Part shown: positions 1 to 7,131 of the stretch, piece after piece | How the letters are laid out: each line of letters starts with the position of its first letter | Numbering within the stretch: position 1 is the first letter of the stretch | Origin: an uncultured Atopobium sp. | GTDB taxonomy: Bacteria; Actinomycetota; Coriobacteriia; Coriobacteriales; Atopobiaceae | Direction of reading: 5' to 3' | NCBI GenBank assembly: GCA_947252455.1 | Contig: CAMXVQ010000038.1 | Coordinates: forward strand, 1 to 11,388 | Length of the DNA stretch: 11,388 nt | Position numbers and translations under genes: made by a program | The notes under the pieces: model-generated | What the model was told of the DNA's origin: nothing | Databases searched by the model: none | The model's input: only the letters and a program-made list of their open reading frames with translations

Positions 1-146
1 CCGTCAATCGCTGCGTCGACATCGGTTGCGGAGACAGTTACAGTTACTTTGACCTTATCATTTGAGGTCTTATCAGCAGTGGCAGTGATATTCAACGTTC
101 CTCCAGTATTCCTTATGTCTGCATGACAGCAACAGACAACATTGTT
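1..146 (-). pseudogene. Fragment resembling a bacterial Ig-like (Big_2-type) domain, running off the left edge
   Basis: The minus-strand frame is open from just after an in-frame TAA (147-149) to the window edge. From about position 113 down it reads as a beta-strand-rich, Thr/Val/Asp-rich stretch (NTGGTLNITATADK, then KVKVTVTVSATD), which resembles one repeat of a Big_2-type Ig-like fold used in stalks of surface proteins. There is no ATG, no signal peptide and no upstream domain, because the TAA and then tRNA-Leu lie directly upstream. A TTG at 93-95 is preceded by GGAGG at a short 4-base spacing, so a short gene starting there cannot be excluded. My reading is the remnant of a larger surface-protein gene beside tRNA-Leu. 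The assignment rests on composition and one repeat only, and most of the gene would lie outside the window. Confidence 0.33.
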
Positions 147-156
147 TTACTATGTT

Positions 157-244
157 TGGTGCGAGCGAAAGGACTTGAACCTTCACGAGTACAATACTCA
201 CCAGATCCTAAGTCTGGCGCGTCTGCCAATTCCGCCACACTCGC
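157..244 (-). tRNA. tRNA-Leu, anticodon TAG
   Basis: The reverse complement folds as a class II tRNA of 88 nt including an encoded CCA. The acceptor stem pairs GCGAGTG with CGCTCGC (one G-U pair), followed by discriminator A and CCA. The anticodon stem is CCAGA/TCTGG around the loop CTTAGGA, giving anticodon TAG, which reads CUN leucine codons. The long variable arm expected of tRNA-Leu is present as GAGTA/TACTC around TTG. The T-arm is GAAGG/CCTTT with loop TTCAAGT. It lies about 100 bases downstream of the acyltransferase gene on the same strand. No convincing promoter or terminator was found for it. Confidence 0.97.
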
Positions 245-281
245 AAACTAACATACAACTTAAGCATGATACCAAAGCTTA

Positions 282-293
282 CACCTTAAGGTG
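282..293. repeat. Perfect 12-bp palindrome upstream of tRNA-Leu
   Basis: CACCTTAAGGTG is its own reverse complement. It sits in the 96-base gap between the acyltransferase stop codon and the 5' end of tRNA-Leu, about 40 bases upstream of the tRNA. There is no loop and no T-run, so it is not a normal intrinsic terminator. It could be a protein-binding site for the tRNA promoter or a chance palindrome. Confidence 0.3.
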
Positions 294-340
294 GACATTA
301 ATTCAATCTTTTCATAGAGTTTCTTAAAAAATATAAAATT

Positions 341-1492
341 CTACAGGTACTTTGCAAAAAATGGTATCCGTCTAAGTACTTTAGTAAGTATACACGAACC
401 AACAACACTTAAACAGAAAAGAAAAACTTGAAATACTATGCCGTGCAAAACGGTAGCACGAGCTAGGAAATCCATATGAGATGTCATCATGTAACGTACC
501 ACAAAATGCAGGAACATAACGTGAAGAATATACATTCCAAAGCTATACGATGCTAAAACTTTGATGAGTGAGACAAGGCGTTTATGCCAAATTCCCCGCA
601 TATGTAGATGCGACGAGAAAACGTGGGCAAGTGATCTTGCGGCAATACAAATTCCGGCGCTGTAAACAAACATCAAACTACTTTGAGGCATAAAGAACAT
701 ATCGTAGTCAAATACAAATAAAACAACCATTGCAATAGCCGAAATAAGTGCACCAAAATAATACAGCGTATAGTGAGCTTTTTCCTCATAGAAAAGATAA
801 TATCCACCTACAAAATAAAGCAGCTCATAGCTGAGCGGCACATACGAAATAATGTAAGTATGAGTAACCTCGGCAATATTAGGCAACACCATAAGTACCA
901 GCCACAATACAAAAAGCGCGCAGGCATGCTGTTTTGGACTTGTTGCCTGCAAAACAAGACGTAATGGTATAACAAGTGCATATAAACCTATGAGTTTATA
1001 CAAAAACCAAAGATGATCCCAGCTTTGACCTGTAAGAGTTTTTAGAATTGCTTGCATGATCAAATCCACAGGCGAAGTAAACCCCGTTGCGGCTATTTTA
1101 ATCATACTAAAACACAGACCAATCGTGGCTAAAATAGCTACAAGGCGCACAATATGATGAACAACTTTTTTTGAAGTAACGCAGCGTTGCGGATGCAGCA
1201 TTAAAGCACCCGAAATCATAAAGAACAGTGGCACTGCCCAACGAAATAAAACAATTGCTGCACCCGCCTCAACAGTTATGTAGGCTTGCACATAAGACGA
1301 AAGAGAATCCATATTCCCAACTGATATGATGCAATGAAGTGCTACAACTGCAAGTGCAGCCAACACACGCAGCACGTCAAAATACAGCACATGTTCAAAT
1401 GTGTTTGCGCGTGTGGTTTGCGCAGGCACAGGCGATGAGAGCAACGCTCGGGCGTGCTCAGATTTTTCTTGATGAGAACTTGGCATACGCAT
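341..1492 (-). CDS. Acyltransferase-3 family integral membrane protein (putative O-acyltransferase)
   Basis: This 383-residue, strongly hydrophobic protein has about ten predicted membrane segments, the usual size and topology of acyltransferase-3 (OafA/YrhL/WecH-type) proteins. The family's N-terminal signature is clear: DVLRVLAALAVVALHC at 39-54, with the conserved Asp39, Arg42 and His53. It is followed by PLFFMISGALML (88-99), the typical second-helix motif, and WDHLWFLY (158-165). Family members move acetyl or other acyl groups onto extracytoplasmic glycans, lipids or peptidoglycan. The substrate here cannot be read from sequence. A hydrophilic N-terminus of about 30 residues precedes the first helix. 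The ATG at 1490-1492 lies 5 bases after the ribokinase stop. A second ATG two codons on has slightly better spacing to a GAG-type Shine-Dalgarno. Close spacing suggests co-transcription and translational coupling with the kinase. No hairpin terminator follows. Confidence 0.88.
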   Translation of the reverse strand: MRMPSSHQEKSEHARALLSSPVPAQTTRANTFEHVLYFDVLRVLAALAVVALHCIISVGNMDSLSSYVQAYITVEAGAAIVLFRWAVPLFFMISGALMLHPQRCVTSKKVVHHIVRLVAILATIGLCFSMIKIAATGFTSPVDLIMQAILKTLTGQSWDHLWFLYKLIGLYALVIPLRLVLQATSPKQHACALFVLWLVLMVLPNIAEVTHTYIISYVPLSYELLYFVGGYYLFYEEKAHYTLYYFGALISAIAMVVLFVFDYDMFFMPQSSLMFVYSAGICIAARSLAHVFSSHLHMRGIWHKRLVSLIKVLASYSFGMYILHVMFLHFVVRYMMTSHMDFLARATVLHGIVFQVFLFCLSVVGSCILTKVLRRIPFFAKYL

Positions 1493-1497
1493 AGACT

Positions 1498-2418
1498 CTA
1501 TTTATGTGACGCAAGAAATGCCTGAACTTCGTCAAACGTTGGCATAGCATCTTGTGCGCCTAATCTAGTAACACAAAGCGCAGAAGTTGCCGTTGCTATT
1601 TCCATAGTTGCATCAAAGGAATTATCATAGGATAAACATGCAGCTACCGCACCTAAAAATGCGTCACCTGCCGCTGTAGTATCAATACAGGTAACTTCAA
1701 ATGCAGGACGCGTAACAACTTCATCAGCCGTTTTTGCAACAGCACCTTGAGCTCCAAGTGTAAGAATTGTTTGTTTAACGCCTTTTTGAGCAAAAAAATT
1801 AAGTGCGGATAGACGATCTTCTTCACTGTTAGGCTGAATACCAGAAAGCGTTGCGCACTCAGCCTCGTTGAGACACAATAAATCAATAGTTTTATACATA
1901 TCATCATCTATGGGGAGCGCAGGAGAAGGATTACAAATGGTAAACAAGCCTTTTTTACGCGCATATGCCAAAGAAGCCTTTACAACCTCGGGCAAGCATT
2001 CAAACTGCGTTAAGAAAATATCCCCTGGTTGTGCAAGCGTGTCGAGCGTATCTTGTACCTCGTCAAACGTGACACAAACATTCGCGCCAGGATCTACCAC
2101 AATGCGGTTATCATCTTTTGACCGCAATATAAGTGCACTACCAGTAGAAACTTCGGTGCTCGTACGGATTCTGGAAGTACACACACCATATTCTTCTAAA
2201 CTGGCAATGCGTATAGACCCTAAGCGATCGCTTCCTACTTTTCCTACCATATACGTCTTTGCGCCAAGACGAGCAGATGTTACTGCCTGGTTGGCACCTT
2301 TTCCACCACCTGAAAGCACAAAGGTACTTCCAAGTACTGTTTCGCCTTGTTCTGGCATACGAGTGCAGCTTACTGACATATCGGTGTTGATACTTCCAAA
2401 AACAATAACGTTATGCAT
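1498..2418 (-). CDS. rbsK: Ribokinase (PfkB-family sugar kinase)
   Basis: This cytoplasmic enzyme of 306 residues has the normal ribokinase length and would phosphorylate D-ribose to ribose 5-phosphate with ATP. PfkB landmarks appear in order: N-terminal GSINTD (8-13), PEQGETVLG (22-30), the substrate-loop signature GGGKGANQA (37-45), NPSPA (153-157), LNEAE (183-187), LGAQG (221-225) and the C-terminal signature DTTAAGDAF (246-254), with Asp252 as the catalytic base. I chose the ATG at 2416-2418 because it places MHNVIVFGSINTD exactly where ribokinases begin and has AGGTG eight bases upstream. A GTG at 2460 would add 14 residues with no family counterpart. No ribose transporter or rbs regulator is in the window. 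Its only close partner is the acyltransferase 5 bases downstream. Ribose is the likely substrate, though another pentose or nucleoside cannot be excluded. Confidence 0.9.
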   Translation of the reverse strand: MHNVIVFGSINTDMSVSCTRMPEQGETVLGSTFVLSGGGKGANQAVTSARLGAKTYMVGKVGSDRLGSIRIASLEEYGVCTSRIRTSTEVSTGSALILRSKDDNRIVVDPGANVCVTFDEVQDTLDTLAQPGDIFLTQFECLPEVVKASLAYARKKGLFTICNPSPALPIDDDMYKTIDLLCLNEAECATLSGIQPNSEEDRLSALNFFAQKGVKQTILTLGAQGAVAKTADEVVTRPAFEVTCIDTTAAGDAFLGAVAACLSYDNSFDATMEIATATSALCVTRLGAQDAMPTFDEVQAFLASHK

Positions 2419-2514
2419 ATAATTTACACCTGCCCCTGTTATTTCATTTCTGCTTAGCACCTCAAAAACACGTACATCTTGTTCTTAGCATACGTGAATT
2501 TTTAATAGTGTCTT

Positions 2515-2520
2515 ATTATA
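2515..2520 (-). promoter_or_regulatory. Possible -10 element for the ribokinase-acyltransferase pair
   Basis: The minus strand reads a perfect TATAAT here, about 97 bases upstream of the chosen ribokinase start, in the 156-base gap after gatD. No good -35 hexamer lies 16-18 bases upstream; the 17-base position reads GCTACG. Two near copies of TAGTGT(C)TTA flank the box on the plus strand (2506-2514 and 2526-2533), which might bind a regulator. The region is AT-rich, so the box could be chance. No terminator hairpin was seen after gatD, so read-through from gatD is an alternative. Confidence 0.3.
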
Positions 2521-2574
2521 TCTCTTAGTGTTAGTCGCGTAGCGTCAGTTGTATAAAATATTCCAGATTTTTAA

Positions 2575-3312
2575 CTATTCACGAACACCGTGGTTCATGA
2601 GCCTTTGGTACATAAAGTCATTAGCCTGAAGCTCTATCGTATCATCTAACGGCTCAAGCTCTTGACAAATACCACGACGCACACACGCAGTACGCAAAAG
2701 AAAGTCGGCAACACCGGGATTTTTTGGGAAAAGTGGCCCGTGAATATAGGTTCCTAAAACATGCTTATATAAGCAGCCCTCATATCCAGTTTCGCCATCA
2801 TTTCCATGCCCGTATTCTACCACGCCCAAAGGCGTAATATCACCAGCTAAATGCGTTCTTCCCCCGTGATTTTCGTATCCAACTATGGGGTGTGGGCATA
2901 TAGAACTTTTGATTGCAATATTGCCGATAAGGCGCGGTGTTCCGCGATCGGTATATAAATCAACAAGTGAGAGTCCTTTGATTTTTTCGTCATCAAGCAA
3001 GTAATAATGTCCTAAAAGTTGATAACCACCGCACACCGCAGCTAGAACGCCGCCATCTTCTACGTATGCGGCAAGCTCATCACGAAACGTTTGCAAAGCT
3101 GAACAGACAATTTTTTGTTCGCGATCCGACCCACCGCCAATAAACACTATGTCCGCTGACGAAAGTGAAATGCTATCTCCCACGTGGACTTCTACAATCT
3201 CAAATGGAATTTGACGCTGTTTAAGACGGTGTGCAAGTACCAGCATATTACCCGAATCTCCATAAAGATTAAGCAGTTCGGGGTACATATGTACAATACG
3301 TAACGTTTGCAT
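2575..3312 (-). CDS. gatD: GatD: glutamine amidotransferase subunit of lipid II isoglutaminyl synthase
   Basis: This 245-residue class I glutamine amidotransferase of the CobB/CobQ-like type releases ammonia from glutamine and passes it to MurT, which amidates the D-glutamate of the lipid II stem peptide. The N-terminus (HMYPELLNLYGDSGN, 8-22) is the characteristic GatD start. FIGGGSDREQ (57-66) follows. The nucleophile is Cys94 in AAVCGGYQ and the catalytic His is His191 in GTYIHGP, close to the positions known for staphylococcal GatD. The length matches the family. It lies 61 bases downstream of murT on the same strand, the normal pairing. The start has only a weak GAAAG Shine-Dalgarno, but the next ATG would delete the conserved N-terminus. 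D-Glu amidation aids peptidoglycan cross-linking and affects lysozyme and beta-lactam susceptibility in other Gram-positives. Confidence 0.95.
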   Translation of the reverse strand: MQTLRIVHMYPELLNLYGDSGNMLVLAHRLKQRQIPFEIVEVHVGDSISLSSADIVFIGGGSDREQKIVCSALQTFRDELAAYVEDGGVLAAVCGGYQLLGHYYLLDDEKIKGLSLVDLYTDRGTPRLIGNIAIKSSICPHPIVGYENHGGRTHLAGDITPLGVVEYGHGNDGETGYEGCLYKHVLGTYIHGPLFPKNPGVADFLLRTACVRRGICQELEPLDDTIELQANDFMYQRLMNHGVRE

Positions 3313-3373
3313 AAATACACGCTTTCTATCGTAAAAACTGAGCGTCTAACTTAGCCGCAAAAAGCGCACAGAA

Positions 3374-4714
3374 CTACTGCGCATTACAAAGCTGCTCCAA
3401 ACGCGCTTTAACAGGCCAAAGAGCAGAATAATTAGTAAGAACATAAAGAACTCTATTGGGATAGTGCTTAGAAATAGTGGCTAATACCTCATCTATTGAC
3501 GTTGTGCATTCAGACGAAAAGCCTGCATATTTAAGACGAACTTGCATGTCATGGCGACGCAAACCTCCGCACAAAAGTACAGGCTCATCCTCGGATGAGA
3601 ACCGTTCAAAATCAACATCCCACAACCACGATACATCTTTTCCATCGTTAAAATTATCGTTGATGCAGATATAAATAACTTTTTGGCGCGGATCTTCTTG
3701 CAACAGAGAAATGTTTTGATTAAAACCCGTTGGATTTTTTGCAAGATTCAAAACAAGAGGAATTCCTTGATACGTAAAATGCTGTAAACGACCATTTTGG
3801 GGATGATATGCATTAAGCACGTTTAAGAAGGCTTCATCGGAAATACCTGTTTCGTGCGCAATATAATAAGCCGCAAGAAGATTGTATACCATATACAGAC
3901 CACCAAACGACGCAGAAATTTGAGCCGTATGTTGATTGATGTGCGCACAAAACTTAACACTGTTTTGTTCAAGCTGAATATCGTCTGCATAACAGTTCAG
4001 CTGCGGACGCGCAAAGGTGCAGTTAGGGCAACTAAACGCGCCAAGTTGTGCATAACTACGATAGGTATAGGTAAGCTCTGTTCCACACAGCTGGCAAAAA
4101 CGAGCCTCGGGAACACGATCGGCAGCTCGGTGTAAATCTTGGTTGATACCAAAGTACACAACGTTAATATGCAGACGCTGCGCAGACTGAGCCACACCTA
4201 CTGTAAGAGGATCATCACCACAAACAACAAGTGTTGTAGAAGGCGACGCCTCAAGCGCACGAACGATAGTTTGCTGAACGCGTTCAATTTCGCCACAGCG
4301 GTCAAGCTGATCACGAAACAAATTAAGCAATACAAGAAACTTCGGTTTAACTGCAGGAACAATATTGATAGAAAAAAGCTCATCCGACTCTAACACGCAA
4401 GCAGCACCAGAGGTGGCGTCCAAAAGCGCGCTCGCTATACCTGCTGGCATATTTGCTCCTGCTCGATTACAAACTACCTGCGGAAAAGAAGAATCAAATG
4501 CTGAGGCAATAATATTAGTTGTGGTTGTTTTGCCATTAGTTCCGCATACAACAACCGTATGCTTACCAAAAAGGCGTGCTTTATGTGCTAGAAAATTTTT
4601 ATCAATACCAAGCGCTACCCTACCTGGAAGCTGAGATGCTTTTCGATGAAATACACGACGTAACAATGTGCGAGCGCTGCGCGCACAAAACGCGGCAAAA
4701 TAAGTCTGTAACAC
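3374..4714 (-). CDS. murT: MurT: Mur-ligase-like subunit of lipid II isoglutaminyl synthase
   Basis: This 446-residue protein is the ATP-dependent partner of GatD. It activates the alpha-carboxyl of D-Glu in lipid II for amidation on the cytoplasmic side. Domains in order: an N-terminal stretch rich in basic residues, then a Mur ligase central domain with P-loop GTNGKTTTT (58-66) and NLFRDQLDR (131-139). A zinc ribbon inserted in the Mur domain follows, with Cys207, Cys210, Cys229 and Cys232 as CxxC pairs. The C-terminal DUF1727 domain begins near 305 and carries INDNFNDGKDVSWLWD (351-366), the conserved Asp-containing segment implicated in the triad completed with GatD. The start is GTG (4712-4714), with AGAGG ten bases upstream and an in-frame TAG three codons upstream that rules out a longer product. 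A 131-base gap separates it from the asp23-family gene, so it may share that transcript or have its own unrecognised promoter. Confidence 0.95.
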   Translation of the reverse strand: MLQTYFAAFCARSARTLLRRVFHRKASQLPGRVALGIDKNFLAHKARLFGKHTVVVCGTNGKTTTTNIIASAFDSSFPQVVCNRAGANMPAGIASALLDATSGAACVLESDELFSINIVPAVKPKFLVLLNLFRDQLDRCGEIERVQQTIVRALEASPSTTLVVCGDDPLTVGVAQSAQRLHINVVYFGINQDLHRAADRVPEARFCQLCGTELTYTYRSYAQLGAFSCPNCTFARPQLNCYADDIQLEQNSVKFCAHINQHTAQISASFGGLYMVYNLLAAYYIAHETGISDEAFLNVLNAYHPQNGRLQHFTYQGIPLVLNLAKNPTGFNQNISLLQEDPRQKVIYICINDNFNDGKDVSWLWDVDFERFSSEDEPVLLCGGLRRHDMQVRLKYAGFSSECTTSIDEVLATISKHYPNRVLYVLTNYSALWPVKARLEQLCNAQ

Positions 4715-4845
4715 GTATAACTAACCTCTTTATAATCATTAAAACGATATTCACGCATTGCTGTGCTGTCGTTAAAAATAGAAACTGCTTCGCAAGACGC
4801 GCACAAACGAACACACATGTGACGTTATTTCACGCCTTAAGCAAT

Positions 4846-5598
4846 TTATGCCGATATATGCTTTTCTTCATCGCTGTTTAACGTGAGTGCATGCTCTTTT
4901 GTCATATCTTGAGCCTCGTATTCCTCAGGCGTCAGAACATCTTCAATACGAAGATTTACACCAGCAACGCTCAGCCCCGTCATTTCCATAACTTTACTAA
5001 CAACTGCCTCTTTGACATCCTCAAATACCTGTGGTGCATACGCGCCATATTTAATGAGAACCGAGATATTAACTCGTACCGATGCATCATGGGTAACTTC
5101 AACGGTGACACCTTTACGCGCGTCAGACGCGCCTAACACATCTTGCACGCGATTAAACCAGCTGCCTTTCATGCCCACAACGTCTTTTACGTCGCGCATT
5201 GCAATAGCAACAATTTTCTCAATAACACCATTTGAAAATGTCAGCGAATCTTGAGTATCGTCTTCAACATCGTCAGTTAACTCAGCGTCATCGTCTAAAC
5301 CGGCACCGCTCGTTTCTGCGCTTGCTGCTCCATGGATATTGTTTGTATTAGCTGCATCTGTGAGAGACGTACCAGAGACACCTGCATCAACAGCGTCTTG
5401 AGTATCAAGGGTCCTCTCTGAGGCAACAAAGCTTTCACCCTTTTGATCCCCTAACGTATGAGTTGTATCTTCAGACGTTTTATCTGCCGAATTTTGAGCC
5501 AAATGATCGGTAAACTCAACATTTAATGTAGGCGATACGTCTTGAGTGCTTGTTTCAAGGGCGCTTGTATCAAGGCGCGCGGATTTTTGATCTTTCAT
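4846..5598 (-). CDS. Asp23/Gls24 family envelope stress protein with a long disordered N-terminal arm
   Basis: This 250-residue protein carries one Asp23/Gls24 (DUF322) domain at about 118-231. It starts SLTFSNGVIEKIVAIAMRDV, continues through VVGMKGSWF and the basic KGVTVEV strand, and ends in VNLRIEDVLTPEEYE. In staphylococci, Asp23 is an abundant cell-wall-stress protein held at the inner membrane face by AmaP. The membrane-anchor candidates encoded just upstream support the same role here. The first 117 residues are acidic, Ser/Thr/Asp/Ala-rich and without hydrophobic segments, so they are probably disordered and longer than in typical members. The ATG has a strong AAAGGA Shine-Dalgarno seven bases upstream, so the arm is probably translated rather than an annotation artefact. 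It lies 38 bases downstream of the DUF2273 gene. No clear terminator follows. The arm shares short peptides with the AmaP tail. Confidence 0.87.
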   Translation of the reverse strand: MKDQKSARLDTSALETSTQDVSPTLNVEFTDHLAQNSADKTSEDTTHTLGDQKGESFVASERTLDTQDAVDAGVSGTSLTDAANTNNIHGAASAETSGAGLDDDAELTDDVEDDTQDSLTFSNGVIEKIVAIAMRDVKDVVGMKGSWFNRVQDVLGASDARKGVTVEVTHDASVRVNISVLIKYGAYAPQVFEDVKEAVVSKVMEMTGLSVAGVNLRIEDVLTPEEYEAQDMTKEHALTLNSDEEKHISA

Positions 5599-5636
5599 GA
5601 TATGAGTCCTTTCGTGCAGGTAAAACAGGTGTGAGG

Positions 5637-6038
5637 TTAATTTCTGTTATCTTTGAATAGCTTTTGAACAAGTGACAAAATCTTGGGATTTCCGTCGACA
5701 TATTGACCAATTGCAATACCTAAGGCAATGCAAAATCCTATTAAAAGTGTACGAAATAGACCGATAGAAAAAATTAGCAATGCAACAAGAAGACCAACAA
5801 CAGCTCCTATACATGCATGCTCGCGACCTTTAACATAATGAACACATACGCGCGCAAACTCATTAAACGTTGCGTTTTCCGTCGTAGACACACCATGTGT
5901 TGAAGCGTCTTGAGTAGAAGTATTTGTATGATCATCTACCTGCGTTTTATCAACGGATACATCAACACGTGCAGACACTTCTTTTTGGGCGTGGATAGCT
6001 TCATCAACAACCTTTGTACGGCTTTCATTCTTTTTCAT
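5637..6038 (-). CDS. DUF2273 family small membrane protein of the Asp23 locus
   Basis: This 133-residue protein has a polar N-terminal region (1-60) and a C-terminal DUF2273 core with two adjacent membrane helices at about 77-95 and 96-113, joined by a short turn. The helices are Gly/Leu/Ile-rich (VVGLLVALLIFSIGLF, then GFCIALGIAIGQYVDG). It ends in a short basic tail. DUF2273 proteins are typically encoded between AmaP and Asp23 genes; their molecular role is unknown. The start ATG lies 3 bases after the AmaP stop, with GAAAGG eight to nine bases upstream inside the end of that gene, so translation is probably coupled. The Ser/Thr/Asp-rich N-terminus (for example STQDAST at 41-47) matches the composition of the arms on its two neighbours. 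Confidence 0.85.
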   Translation of the reverse strand: MKKNESRTKVVDEAIHAQKEVSARVDVSVDKTQVDDHTNTSTQDASTHGVSTTENATFNEFARVCVHYVKGREHACIGAVVGLLVALLIFSIGLFRTLLIGFCIALGIAIGQYVDGNPKILSLVQKLFKDNRN

Positions 6039-6041
6039 GAT

Positions 6042-6974
6042 TTATTGCCTTTCACGCTGGACAGACGTTGTTAAAGACGACGAAGATACAGCTGCATGAT
6101 CAACTTTTGACGTCTGTAAATCTTTGTTAGGATGAGATGCTATCGTAGTGTCTTGAGATGTAATCGTGGCACTTTTATGTGCCTGATCTTGTGAACTTTT
6201 TGAGTCAAAATTCTGCGAAGGAACATCATCTGAATTAGAAGCAGCATCAGTAGATCCGTAATGCGAAATAGGAACAGTAATACCCGATGATTTATGCAGG
6301 AGCTTTGTATGTATAGGATGCTGTATATCGGCAGATACAGTAAAAGTATCTGCACCATCTAACGTAGGGGTAACATCAGCGGAATCTACCCCAGCATCAA
6401 CAGCATTTGACATAGAATCAGTTGATACAGGCGCCACAAGGTCTTCATCGCTCACCGATACATAGTTCTTTGCTTGAGCAAATTCTAAGTTAACAGCATC
6501 TATATGGTTACCAACAATAACCGAAAGTCCTGCATAGAGCTTGCTTTTAAGCTCATCTGCCGCTGTAAGTAAATCTTCGGTTTCTTCGGGCTGAATACGC
6601 GCATTTACACGAATATGGCCGTATTTAGCTGCTTTTACGTAAAGTCGAACCACACAAAAACGCCCGTCTTCTTCGATCACATGTTTTGCTTGAGACTCTA
6701 TAGCATGAAGCGACACAGTAATTTTGTTGTCTTTAGCTTTGGAAATGATAACCACTTTGCGATTACGTGTAAAAATAGCACGCAAAAGCATAATGACACA
6801 GCCAAAAACTATGATAAAAGGAGCGATTTTCATGAGCTGCTGGACAAAGGACAGTCTAAACACATAGAGAGCGTATGTTGACGTGGCATCATACGAGGCG
6901 GCAAGCAACGAACCAAAAAAGAATATGCCTGTCAATGCATATATAAGCATGCATAATCGCTTAAAAATTCCCAT
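6042..6974 (-). CDS. amaP: AmaP-type membrane anchor for Asp23, with a long low-complexity tail
   Basis: This 310-residue protein has two N-terminal membrane helices (about 6-25 and 50-68) and then a soluble alpha/beta region to about 170. That region includes NRKVVIISKAKDNKITVSLHAIES and GHIRVNARIQPEETEDL. This matches AmaP (alkaline shock response membrane anchor protein; DUF322-like soluble part), which tethers Asp23 to the membrane. Family members are usually under 200 residues. Here a Ser/Thr/Asp/Gln-rich tail of about 140 residues (171-310) with no predicted fold is added. The ATG has AAAGGGG five bases upstream. It is first of a three-gene set, followed 3 bases later by the DUF2273 gene and then the asp23-family gene. 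The yebC terminator lies upstream, so the set should have its own promoter in 6975-7034, but no convincing -35/-10 pair was found there. Confidence 0.82.
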   Translation of the reverse strand: MGIFKRLCMLIYALTGIFFFGSLLAASYDATSTYALYVFRLSFVQQLMKIAPFIIVFGCVIMLLRAIFTRNRKVVIISKAKDNKITVSLHAIESQAKHVIEEDGRFCVVRLYVKAAKYGHIRVNARIQPEETEDLLTAADELKSKLYAGLSVIVGNHIDAVNLEFAQAKNYVSVSDEDLVAPVSTDSMSNAVDAGVDSADVTPTLDGADTFTVSADIQHPIHTKLLHKSSGITVPISHYGSTDAASNSDDVPSQNFDSKSSQDQAHKSATITSQDTTIASHPNKDLQTSKVDHAAVSSSSLTTSVQRERQ

Positions 6975-7034
6975 ACAAGCCCCTTTACACTCTTTATTGA
7001 TGCATGAGCACCGTGCACTAGTAATAGTTTAACA

Positions 7035-7072
7035 AAAATCCTACCTGAACAGTAACATTCACGTAGGATTTT
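7035..7072 (-). terminator. Intrinsic terminator after yebC
   Basis: AAAATCCTAC (7035-7044) and GTAGGATTTT (7063-7072) form a perfect 10-bp stem. Inside it, after a C/C mismatch, TGAA and TTCA can pair, leaving an eight-base loop. On the minus strand the hairpin is followed by a T-run (TTTTTGTT), as expected for Rho-independent termination of the yebC transcript, about 60 bases past its stop. A-runs on the other side could allow weaker bidirectional action. Confidence 0.8.
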
Positions 7073-7131
7073 ATACCATAATTTTACGTACCAAATAATC
7101 TCAATGCAGCTGAGATAAAACAATCAAGCTT

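Noticed and set aside
3..65. Plus-strand peptide with DIGCGDSYSY, resembling a SAM methyltransferase motif I
   Set aside because: Only about 20 codons before a TGA, with no other methyltransferase motif; the opposite strand gives a more coherent Ig-like reading.
142..327. Plus-strand open frame of 61 codons containing CERKDLNLHE
   Set aside because: It is the antisense of tRNA-Leu; this peptide is a familiar spurious translation of tRNA genes.
1163..1170. A/T run in the acyltransferase gene as a second slippage switch
   Set aside because: A short A/T homopolymer of about seven bases is common in AT-rich DNA and encodes ordinary Lys codons; it is not comparable to the C9 tract.
1868..2422. 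Plus-strand open frame of 184 codons opposite the ribokinase gene
   Set aside because: Shadow of the ribokinase gene, whose motifs are complete on the minus strand; no Shine-Dalgarno or recognisable domain.
2419..2460. GTG start extending the ribokinase by 14 residues
   Set aside because: The extension has no counterpart in ribokinases and no good Shine-Dalgarno; the ATG at 2416-2418 has AGGTG at proper spacing and begins at the family's N-terminus.
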